In this document: one piece after another, positions 34,758-42,762 of the stretch
Numbering within the stretch: the stretch's first letter is position 1
Layout of the letters: every line of letters starts with the position of its first letter
NCBI GenBank assembly: GCA_018831195.1
Contig: JAHJDP010000077.1
Location: 124,001-188,000, forward strand
DNA from: Candidatus Eisenbacteria bacterium
Lineage (GTDB): Bacteria > Eisenbacteria > RBG-16-71-46 > CAIMUX01 > JAHJDP01
Direction of reading: 5' to 3'
Length of the DNA stretch: 64,000 bases
The notes under the pieces: model-generated
Seen by the model: only the letters and a program-made list of their open reading frames with translations
Database searches by the model: none
Told to the model about the DNA's origin: nothing
Program-made: the position numbers and the translations under genes

Positions 34758-37517
34758 CTATTTCCGGCATCCGCAATCGGTTTGAACGTGGCAATAGGGA
34801 TGTGCCGTCCGGAAGGCGCAGACCTGCCCGCAAGAGTTCACATCCAGGTTGTTGTTGAGCACATTCAGATCCTGCATGGAATTATGCGCCATGATGGGCG
34901 TGAGGTTGATCGAGTTCAGGTCGTTGTCGGGCAGATCCAACCATGTCAGGTTAGTACAGGTCTGCAGAGGCGCCAGATCGATGGATACAAGGTCATTGTC
35001 TCCGAAGTTGATCGACCGGAGCCGCAGGCAGTTGCCCAGAGGAGCCAAGCTGACATGATCGAGCGAATTGCTGTTGAAGGCGACGATATCCAGTCGCGGA
35101 CAGGAGGCCAGCGGCGTGAGATCGATGGTGTCGAGATTGTTCGTCCCCGCGGCCAGGAAGATCAGCCGTGTGCAGGTCGCCAAAGGCGTGAGATCAAGGG
35201 CGTCCAGCCCGCACTCGTTGAATTCCAGGTTGCGGAGGTTGGGCACCGACCCCAGAGGGGTAAGGTCGATTTGGCCGAGAGGATTCCTTCTCAGGATGAG
35301 ATATTCCAGGCTGTCGCATTCCGCCAGCGGCCCCAGATCGAGACCGCCGATCGAGTTGTCTGTGGCCCAGAGCTGGCGGAGTTGCTTGCACGAGGACAGC
35401 GGGTTGAGGTCCAAGGAGACGAGGCTGTTGCCGGATAGATACAAACCGCGTAGATCGGTGCATCCGGAGAGCGGGCCCAGATCGACCGCGTCCAACCCAA
35501 GGTAACCCAGGTCCAGAGACTGGAGGCGCTTGCAGACCCGAAGCCAGGAAAGGTTGATCAAATCCAGATGATTGCCCGGCCCGCTGAAGGAGCCTCCATA
35601 GAGATTCAGCTTCTTGAGCTCCCCGGCGTAGTATTCGATTCCTTGCAAGCAGTTCAGATCGGTCAGGTTCATGTCCCGGAGATCGATTTCGGTCACGCAT
35701 CCTCCTGAAGACCGGACCACTTTCGACTCGGGGATGTCTATCCCGTTGAGCACAACCGGCAAATCCGGTTCACACCTCCGCGCTGTGACCGTGATCGTAG
35801 TGGGTACATAGTTGGTTTGACTGCCCTGAGAGCGGTTCACCATCAAGACCAGGGCCTTGCCGTCGGCCGCCCATTCGTCCAGCCGGGGAACGACCATTTC
35901 ATGCCCGCTCTGAGTGATCGATCCATAACGGCTCCACATTTGGCCGCGCTTGTATTCGTAGGCAAGGACCTGGCAGCCGCCCTCCTCATCCATCAGACTC
36001 ACGGAGAGGGAAGATCCTTGAGGAAACGCCGCCCCTTCAGCAAAGAACACGGTGTAGACGTGCGCCGTCCAGTCTGTGGCGTACCAGCTGAAGGTTGTCC
36101 CGCTGTCCGTGGGGCTGCTGAAGGCGTAGGTGGCATTCCTGCCCTCCACGATCTTGTCCGGATGGGGGAAGGACGGCACATCTTGATAGATGGCCCCGTC
36201 CATCCAGGCATAGCAGAAGCTGCGCCAGATTGCTTCGAATCCAGCCGTGTACTGCGAAACGACCTCGTTGACGGCGTTTAGGGGGTTGCGCGATTCCAGC
36301 CTCAGCTTCAACACATCTCCTATCCTCCGGTCCCCGCCGGTGACCCCCTCAAAGGTGGCGCCAAGAAAGAGCGAGGCGCCGTAGCCATGATTCTGAACCA
36401 GCCAGCAGTCCGTGCAGGAGCCGGCGGCGGTGAGGGTCGGCGAGTATTGAAGGGAGTGGGAGCAGAGAAAGCGATAATCCGCTTCGACAACGGATTGGGT
36501 CACATACTGAGTGCCGGCCATCTTGCGTTCGAACCAGGTCGACATCGCCTCGTTCATCCAGTACCACTCATTCGGAGCACCCTGGAGGATACGATAGCGC
36601 GGATCATAGAGGTGTTGCATCAGATGGAACAACTCGTGTCCGACCGTGACTGCCAGTTCCTGACTGCCCGGGCTGGCCATGACCTTGGTCTCGTTCAGGA
36701 GGATCTCGTCGTAATCAGCCCCATACCATTTACTCGGAGAATGAAGTCCCCATTTCTCGGTGTCGGCGGTGGAGAAGGGCTGGATCGTCACCTGAATCGG
36801 GCGCGTCCGCTTAGCCCAGGAGAGCTGCAGGTCATCGCGCAGCTTGCTGTAGGCGCTCTCCAGTAGCGTCCCCAGCTGCGCGACCGTCCCCTGAAGGCCG
36901 GAGTTGTAGGTGATGAAATGGAAATGTCCCTCGGCGCTCACATCTCTCTTGATACCCGAGGTGCCGGAGACATCCAGAGTCCCCTCCGCCGTGTCGACGA
37001 AGGGATGCGCCGGAGTTGGGGTGGACTTCTCGGAGGGTGTGGCCGGCAGAAGGGCGGACAAGCCGGTTTCTCCGGCCGATGCGGCCAGGGTGACCCCGCA
37101 GCGTCTGAAATCCGCCCCGCTGTCGACCCATGTGTCGGTCTCTTCAATGAGAATGGCGTACTCACCATCAGGCGGCGGATCTCCGGGCATGACGATTTGC
37201 AAAGAGCACGGAAGAACGATCGTCTCCGGCAGGCCAATGACACGAAATACCGGCGTCGCGCGGTGTGGATTCTCCGGCGCTTGCGCCGTCACGTCCGTCA
37301 CCTTGAGGGTGGCCGGTTCGAGAAAGGCTCCCGGTGGGACGACGAGACGGAATCCCTCGGTCTCGAGCACCCCCCCCTCCGATGTAATCGTCACTTCGGT
37401 CAGATCGGGCTGGCCGTCATCCTCCACGCTCAACCGCTCCCGGTCCGAGCAGGAGAGCGCGCAGAATAGACCGGCCGCCAGCGAAAACCTCAACGCCATC
37501 ACCCATGAATTTCTCAT
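34758..37517 (-). CDS. Lipoprotein with ZU5-like, gluzincin peptidase and leucine-rich repeat domains
   Basis: A 919-residue lipoprotein (lipobox ALSC, Cys23). Residues ~40-75 look like a ZU5 domain ('TITSEGGVLETEGFRLVVPPGAF'). A metallopeptidase domain follows with HELFH (294-298) and a downstream Glu in NEAMSTWFE (~323), the gluzincin arrangement. After a beta-rich section, the last ~300 residues hold about nine leucine-rich repeats of 23 residues with a regular DL-x-PL-x-x-C-x-x-L-x-x-L pattern, ending in a Cys-rich cap (CHVQTDCGC). GGAGGTG precedes the ATG at 37517. The peptidase-LRR combination suggests a surface enzyme with a built-in binding scaffold. I recognise no named family with this order. 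Confidence 0.75.
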   Translation of the reverse strand: MRNSWVMALRFSLAAGLFCALSCSDRERLSVEDDGQPDLTEVTITSEGGVLETEGFRLVVPPGAFLEPATLKVTDVTAQAPENPHRATPVFRVIGLPETIVLPCSLQIVMPGDPPPDGEYAILIEETDTWVDSGADFRRCGVTLAASAGETGLSALLPATPSEKSTPTPAHPFVDTAEGTLDVSGTSGIKRDVSAEGHFHFITYNSGLQGTVAQLGTLLESAYSKLRDDLQLSWAKRTRPIQVTIQPFSTADTEKWGLHSPSKWYGADYDEILLNETKVMASPGSQELAVTVGHELFHLMQHLYDPRYRILQGAPNEWYWMNEAMSTWFERKMAGTQYVTQSVVEADYRFLCSHSLQYSPTLTAAGSCTDCWLVQNHGYGASLFLGATFEGVTGGDRRIGDVLKLRLESRNPLNAVNEVVSQYTAGFEAIWRSFCYAWMDGAIYQDVPSFPHPDKIVEGRNATYAFSSPTDSGTTFSWYATDWTAHVYTVFFAEGAAFPQGSSLSVSLMDEEGGCQVLAYEYKRGQMWSRYGSITQSGHEMVVPRLDEWAADGKALVLMVNRSQGSQTNYVPTTITVTARRCEPDLPVVLNGIDIPESKVVRSSGGCVTEIDLRDMNLTDLNCLQGIEYYAGELKKLNLYGGSFSGPGNHLDLINLSWLRVCKRLQSLDLGYLGLDAVDLGPLSGCTDLRGLYLSGNSLVSLDLNPLSSCKQLRQLWATDNSIGGLDLGPLAECDSLEYLILRRNPLGQIDLTPLGSVPNLRNLEFNECGLDALDLTPLATCTRLIFLAAGTNNLDTIDLTPLASCPRLDIVAFNSNSLDHVSLAPLGNCLRLRSINFGDNDLVSIDLAPLQTCTNLTWLDLPDNDLNSINLTPIMAHNSMQDLNVLNNNLDVNSCGQVCAFRTAHPYCHVQTDCGCRK

Positions 37518-37849
37518 CCCGCACCTCCCACCATACCCTGCCGGCGTGTCCCGCATGCCGGCGAACGAAAGTTGCGAACAAGTCTATCGGGTCGCACCGC
37601 TGATTGGGTGCGCCATCCGGTGACATCGGACACTGATTCCGGTGATGCCGGCCACCGATCGGAGCGCCGGCGACGCGTAGCGATTCATTCCCACTGCATC
37701 TTCTCTGTTTTCGTTAAGCGCTTCTTCCATCCCGTCAATGCGCCCTTGATTTGGTTGGATGAATTTCCCCCGGCTTGTTCAACTTCCTCGCCTTGGAAAA
37801 CTTCAATTCAGGCCGCGCTCATTATGACACAGGTGGAGCCCGAAAGGGA
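37518..37849. other. Intergenic region
   Basis: No supported gene. Around 37625-37680 there is a GC-rich stretch with repeated 'CCGGTGATGCCGGCCACCGAT'-like words that resembles insertion-sequence flanks, but I cannot define ends. Confidence 0.35.
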
Positions 37850-38190
37850 GATCGGAGGATCGCGGTTGCGATCTTGGTGCGGGGCTAGCCGATCCTCATG
37901 AAGGGTTATGGCCTGCGCGACGTCGAAGGGAATCTCCCGGTCACGGAGAGAACCAATTTCACCATTCGGTACTCGGCCAAGTTCTTCACCGCCGTCGTCA
38001 TCGACCACATCGGCAACCCGCACGAGCACTGGCCCTACGACATCTTCAACTGCGTGAAAGACGCCTCTGACCCGGTCTTCGAGGACAAAAAATCCACAAT
38101 GGACTTCAAGGGGAATGTCGACGAATTATGCATCATGCCAGAGCTGGGGTTGGAGGAGATCACCATTCACCGCCGGCCCGAGAGACAGCT
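37850..38190 (+). pseudogene. Partly deleted second copy of the serine hydrolase gene
   Basis: The DNA at ~37850-37950 matches the hydrolase gene at ~40095-40185 (GATCGCGGTTGCGATCTTGG, then ATGAAGGGTTATGGCCTGCG). Sequence at ~37990-38130 matches ~41280-41410 (ACATCTTCAACTGCGTGAAA). The ~1.1 kb between, holding the catalytic Ser and Tyr motifs, is missing, and small indels interrupt the frame before 37898. A 127-residue open frame (37898-38281) spans the fusion but encodes no active site. It lies 1.4 kb upstream of the intact gene in the same direction, so it is a decayed tandem duplicate. Confidence 0.85.
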
Positions 38191-38219
38191 GCTCGCGAGG
38201 CGCCGTGGGTGTCGCGGCC

Positions 38220-38445
38220 GGTCAAACGAGCCGTTGGATTTGTCATCCGTCATCCAGAAGGCGGTCCAGGCAAAGTCGTAGCTGAGGACGGAATGGTCAT
38301 TGATGATCAGGTGCAGAGCGGCGCGCAGCGGCTCACCCGAGAGCCCTTCCGCGGCGTTGACATATCCCGCGGGGGCGCTGTAGTCGATGGAACTCGAACT
38401 CGCAGAGGGCCCCATCCATGTCATTCCAGAAAAGATCCTCGGCAC
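38220..38445 (-). pseudogene. Fragment of a secreted endonuclease I family protein
   Basis: On the minus strand 'DYSAPAGYVNAAEGLSGEPL', 'RAALHLIINDHSVLSYDFAW' and 'TAFWMTDDKSNG' match the start of the endonuclease I (EndA/NucM) domain, where family members read 'YY..A.GLTG..LK.ALH.II..H..LSY...W.AL..TD.D'. The catalytic part is absent; the frame runs into the hydrolase duplicate. The upstream portion continues in another frame (38333-38608), so both a frameshift and a truncation are present. Confidence 0.6.
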
Positions 38446-38642
38446 CCGTAACGGTCGGTGTACAAGTCCCCTCCGACATCGGTGAGTGGCTTAGATCGAC
38501 CTGGCCGGACTCGCCTCCGCCGGATAGTCTATAAGCGTCAAGCGGCCGTCCGGCAATTTGGCTCCATCCCCCACCCTCCCGCTCCAGAGTCCGTTCTTGT
38601 TGGACCACTCCTCTGCGGGAAAGCCAACGAATCTCTGCGGAT

Positions 38643-39365
38643 TCATGGGCGGTAGAGATCCTTGATCCGCCCGAACGTCATGCCTTCGACCGGGGTCGCC
38701 CCCACCGTTTCCACCAGAACCCGGTCGAAGATCGAAGGTCCCTCGCCGTAGTCGAACAGCATCACCGCAGCCGCGGCGCCCAGGTCCTCACGGGTAAAGG
38801 TCGCAAAAGCCGTGGTGTAGTCGATCGGTCCCGAAGAGAACGGGGGAGAATCGGTGGAGACACTGAACGACGCCGGTCCCAGGACCACCGTGAGCCGGAT
38901 CGGCCCGCCGGTATAGCCGACCAGATAGCCGACGTCGTACCATTGGAGGCCCCCTTCGACATCCGCAGCGTTCACTTCAATCCGGCCGCCTTCCCATTGG
39001 ATGGCGCAGAAAAAGAGCGCGCCGTCCGGAAAACCAGGACCGACAAAGAGTCCGCTCGCCCCTTGACCGGCGATACCGACAAATTCGGTCTCGATCGTTA
39101 CCGTCCCGGAACCGGGGTCGATGGTCGCGTCACTGCTGATGGCGACCTCTCCCGGAATGGGGCCGCCGCCCAGGGTGACCGTCGTGCCCGCTTCGACAAC
39201 GGCTCCCATTCCGGCGATGCGAGACCAGCCCGCCGGCATCCCGCCGGAATCGCCTGTGAAATGGTCGTCGAAGACGATCGCCGCCAAAGCTGATCGCGGG
39301 GCCGCCAGTGAAAGGAATACCAGAGGCAGTCCCAACAATAGGTACTGACAGAAGCGCCGCATCAT
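38643..39365 (-). CDS. Secreted beta-rich protein with FG-x-IK C-terminal motif
   Basis: A 240-residue exported protein. The signal peptide covers residues ~1-28 (cleavage after SALA). The mature part reads like a concanavalin/laminin-G-type jelly roll ('FDDHFTGDSGGMPAGWSRIAG', 'TVTIETEFVGIAGQG', 'IRLTVVLGPASFSVS'); no catalytic residues are apparent. It ends TPVEGMTFGRIKDLYRP, matching the tail of the unrelated protein at 31900-32664. GGGAGGTG precedes the ATG. A structural or binding role on the surface is likely. Confidence 0.65.
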   Translation of the reverse strand: MMRRFCQYLLLGLPLVFLSLAAPRSALAAIVFDDHFTGDSGGMPAGWSRIAGMGAVVEAGTTVTLGGGPIPGEVAISSDATIDPGSGTVTIETEFVGIAGQGASGLFVGPGFPDGALFFCAIQWEGGRIEVNAADVEGGLQWYDVGYLVGYTGGPIRLTVVLGPASFSVSTDSPPFSSGPIDYTTAFATFTREDLGAAAAVMLFDYGEGPSIFDRVLVETVGATPVEGMTFGRIKDLYRP

Positions 39366-39597
39366 AACGCACCTCCCGCCGGGCGCCGAGCCGCGACCCG
39401 GTCTTATTGTTCACCGGTCAACCGCTTCCAGACCCCCGCATCATTCTAACACCGAACCGACCGAACCGCCATTTGAAGAGGGGTTGGCAAAACCCAAGTG
39501 ACAGCAATACGGAATTGACCGCCACCGGAAAAGGGGATTTGATAGGCGGCGACACCTGCCGGCTGATCACCTCTTTTAACATTAGGAGATCCTATCG

Positions 39598-41748
39598 ATG
39601 ACGATTCCCCCTTGCCCTCTTTGGCGGCGCCGCTTGGGCGCCGCAGCGCTCCGGACCGCCCTTGTTTTTCTCGGCCTTTCCACGCTGTGGACACACGCCA
39701 TCGCCGCCGAGCTGACCGGCCATTGGGTCGGTTCGATCGAACTGCCCGGCATGAAGCTCGAGATCGATATCGATTTCGCCGGAAGCCCCGGCGCCTGGAC
39801 CGGGGACATCACCATCCCGGCGCAGGGCGCGAGGGATCTCCCCCTGACCGCGATCACCCTCGATGGAGAGGCGGTCTCTTTCGCCATCGCGGATATCCCG
39901 GGCGAGCCGACCTTCAAGGGAATGTTAAACATCGATGAGTCAACCATCGCCGGAGACTTCACCCAGGAAGGGCAAACCTTCCCCTTCAAGCTCGCCAGCC
40001 GGCAAGGCCGGGGCGCGGCAGCCCTGGCTTCCCTCGAGGGTTTTGACGCCGTGGTGGAAAAGGGACTCAGCGACCTGAAGGTACCGGGGATCGCGGTCGC
40101 GATCCTGGTCGGAGGCGAGCCTATCCTCATGAAGGGGTATGGCCTGCGCGACGTTGAGGGGAATCTCCCGGTCACGACGGAAACCCTCTTCGCTATCGGC
40201 TCCTCGACCAAGGCCTTCACCGCCTTCGTCCTCGGCACCCTGGTGGACGAGGGGAAGCTGGAATGGGATAAGCCGGTCTATGATTACATCCCGGATTTCC
40301 GTCTGAAGGATATGGAGATCGGATCGAGGGTCACCCCCCGCGATCTGGTTACGCACCGCTGCGGGCTGCCGCGCCATGACCTGGTCTGGTACAACAACAC
40401 GGAGCTGAGCCGGAAGGAACTCGTGGGCCGGCTCGCCGCCCTCGAGGCCAACAAAGACCTGCGCCAGAGCTGGCAGTACAATAATCTCGCCTATCTCACC
40501 GCCGGCTACCTGGCCGAAGTGCTGACCGGCCAGAGCTGGGAAGATTGTGTAAGAGAGCGGATCTTGCAACCGCTCGAAATGAACACCACCAACTTCTCGG
40601 TCGAGGCGTCGCAGAAAAGTGCGGATTACGCGCTCGGCTACCGGGAGGACGAGGGGCAGATCCTGCGCATGCCCTTCCGCCCCATCACAAACATGGGACC
40701 GGCCGGATCGATCAACTCCAGCATCGATGAGATGTCGCACTGGGTTTCGCTGCAGCTCTCGCAGGGAATGTATAAAGATGCGCCGCTGATCCAACAGGCG
40801 ACCCTGGCGGATCTGCAGACGCCGCAGATGGTCATCGCGGCGCCGCCCGACCCGCGGCACCCGGAGCTTCCGCAGACGAGTTACGCTATGGGCTGGTTTG
40901 TACAACCGTATCGAGGGCACTACCGGCTGCAGCACGGCGGCAATATCGACGGTTTCACCGCGCATGTTTCCTTCCTCCCCCAGGACGGCATCGGATGCGT
41001 CTTCCTGGCGAATAAGAACGATGCAACCTTGCCGGTGTTGCTGGAAAGAGTCGCGCTCGACCGGATCTTCAACCTCGAGGGCCGCGACTGGATCGGGGAG
41101 TTTCTGACCCTGAAAACGCAGGAGGAGCAAGCCGGGAAGGAGGCGGAGGAAAAGGCCGAGCTGATCCGGGTCAAGGGGACCAAACCGTCGCATCCGCTGT
41201 CCGATTACGCGGGCGAATACGAGAACCCGGGATACGGCGTCATCCAGGTCGACCTGCGGGACAAGAACCTCGCCGTCGTGATCAACCACATCGCCAATCC
41301 GCTCGAGCACTGGCACTACGACGTCTTCAACTGCGTGAAAGACGCCTCCGACCCGGTCTTCGAGGAGACGAAGATCCAGTTCACAATGAACTTCAAAGGG
41401 AACGTCGACGGATTACGGATCGCGCTCGAGCCGTTGGTGGAAGAGATCATCTTTCACCGGCGGCCCGATGCCCGGCTCTCGGATCCCGCCTTCCTCGCCC
41501 ACCTCGCCGGCTCTTACACATTGGTGGATGAGACCATCCGCTTCGAGTTGAAAGGAAACGGATTGATCCTGGTCGTCCCCGGCCAGCCCCCCTACGAGCT
41601 GATTCCGGACCGCGGCACCGAATTCAATCTCAAGGGGATTAGCGGATACAGCGTGACCTTCATCCTGGACAAGGATGACAGGGTGGAAGAAGTGCGTTTC
41701 AACCAGCCGAACGGTGTCTTCTCGGCCAAGCCGGCGGCGAAGAGGTGA
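39598..41748 (+). CDS. Exported serine hydrolase (class C beta-lactamase family) with C-terminal DUF3471-like domain
   Basis: A 716-residue protein. The signal peptide spans residues ~1-37. A ~100-residue N-terminal beta domain precedes the beta-lactamase/transpeptidase-like domain (~148-495): SxxK is SSTK with Ser202 and Lys205, YxN is YNN (294-296), and the third motif is HGG in 'LQHGGNIDGFTAHVSF'. The C-terminal ~200 residues ('LSDYAGEYENPGYGVIQVDLRDKNL' and 'FLAHLAGSYTLVDETIRFELKGNGL') are DUF3471-like beta domains common on such hydrolases. Members are peptidases, esterases or D-stereospecific amidases rather than true beta-lactamases. TTAGGAGA precedes the ATG. A broken copy lies upstream at 37.9 kb. 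Confidence 0.9.
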   Translation: MTIPPCPLWRRRLGAAALRTALVFLGLSTLWTHAIAAELTGHWVGSIELPGMKLEIDIDFAGSPGAWTGDITIPAQGARDLPLTAITLDGEAVSFAIADIPGEPTFKGMLNIDESTIAGDFTQEGQTFPFKLASRQGRGAAALASLEGFDAVVEKGLSDLKVPGIAVAILVGGEPILMKGYGLRDVEGNLPVTTETLFAIGSSTKAFTAFVLGTLVDEGKLEWDKPVYDYIPDFRLKDMEIGSRVTPRDLVTHRCGLPRHDLVWYNNTELSRKELVGRLAALEANKDLRQSWQYNNLAYLTAGYLAEVLTGQSWEDCVRERILQPLEMNTTNFSVEASQKSADYALGYREDEGQILRMPFRPITNMGPAGSINSSIDEMSHWVSLQLSQGMYKDAPLIQQATLADLQTPQMVIAAPPDPRHPELPQTSYAMGWFVQPYRGHYRLQHGGNIDGFTAHVSFLPQDGIGCVFLANKNDATLPVLLERVALDRIFNLEGRDWIGEFLTLKTQEEQAGKEAEEKAELIRVKGTKPSHPLSDYAGEYENPGYGVIQVDLRDKNLAVVINHIANPLEHWHYDVFNCVKDASDPVFEETKIQFTMNFKGNVDGLRIALEPLVEEIIFHRRPDARLSDPAFLAHLAGSYTLVDETIRFELKGNGLILVVPGQPPYELIPDRGTEFNLKGISGYSVTFILDKDDRVEEVRFNQPNGVFSAKPAAKR

Positions 41749-41799
41749 TCCTTCGGCGCCATCAGAGCCTTCTGCAAAAATCCAGCGTGCAAGCCCTGT

Positions 41800-42747
41800 T
41801 CATGACCAGACCTCCCCTGTCATCTGTTCAGGATGCGCAAACACTCCCGGACGGATTGTACAATGTGCCCGGCATCGATTCCGGCGACCCAGGGCCAGCA
41901 ACTCCTGGAGCTTTATACCGAGTTTCTGTTCGGCATACCCCCCGAGGTATTGTTCAATAAGAGCCGGGGCGAACAGGTCGAATCCCGCGGCCACCGCCGT
42001 GTGGGTGGTGAAGAGGTTCCCGGCGCGAGTGACGGCCAGGGCGACTTCGAAAGGCTGCCCGCTCTCTTCCATAAAACTGCGGGCGCGCTCCAGTACGGCG
42101 AAAGCCGCATGCCCTTCATTCAGGTGGCAGACTTCCGGCTGGATGCCGAGCGCCCTCAGCAGCCGCCATCCGCCGATCCCCAGAAACAATTCCTGCTTGA
42201 GACGCAGCTCCGGCCCGCCCCCATAGAGCTCACTGGTGATCCCTCGATGAACGGGGAGGTTGGCCGCATCATTACTGTCCAGCAGGAAAAGTTTGACCCT
42301 TCCCACCTGGACCTGCCAGGCGCGCAGCCAGACCTTGTAACCGGGCAAGGCGATTTCCAGGCGCAACCACTCGCCATTCGGCTGGCGCAACGGCGTGATC
42401 GGCAACTGCCCGGGGTCGTTATATGGGAAGAGGGCCTGTTGCGCGCCGTCTTGGTCAATGATCTGGCGAAAATATCCCTGTTGGCAAAGCAGCCCCACGC
42501 CCACAACCGGCACGCCCAGATCGCTGGCCGCCTTGAGCTGATCGCCTGCCACATTGCCGAGTCCGCCCGAGTAGATCGGCAGCGCTTCACTCAACATGAA
42601 TTCCATGCTGAAATACGCCACGCAACTCAAGGGAGCCTGCGGATACGCTCCGCCGAACCAGGTGGGCGCCTGCGCCGCCTCACGGCTTGCTTGTACAAGC
42701 ACATCGATCTGTCTGCGGAGCGGCGGCCTTGCGGATAGAACCGTCAC
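41800..42747 (-). pseudogene. Truncated glycogen/alpha-glucan phosphorylase
   Basis: The frame carries the N-terminal third of the GlgP/alpha-glucan phosphorylase family: 'VAYFSMEFMLSEALPIYSGGLGNVAGDQLKAASDLGVP', 'GYFRQIIDQDGAQQ', 'CHLNEGHAAFAVLERA' and 'TTHTAVAAGFD'. It leaves homology after LLALGRR near 41880 and stops. The C-terminal two thirds, including the pyridoxal-phosphate lysine, are missing, so it cannot be active. It is also shorter than usual at the N-terminus. It follows phosphoglucomutase by 15 bp, the normal partner in glycogen breakdown (glucose-1-phosphate to glucose-6-phosphate). Confidence 0.8.
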
Positions 42748-42762
42748 CTTGTGCTCTTTTAC

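Noticed and set aside
34900-35560. Possible CRISPR-like regular repeat
   Set aside because: The periodicity is the 69-bp coding unit of the leucine-rich repeats; there are no unique spacers, and no cas genes are nearby.
39940-41316. 458-residue minus-strand frame
   Set aside because: Antisense of the serine hydrolase, whose catalytic motifs and signal peptide are clear on the plus strand.
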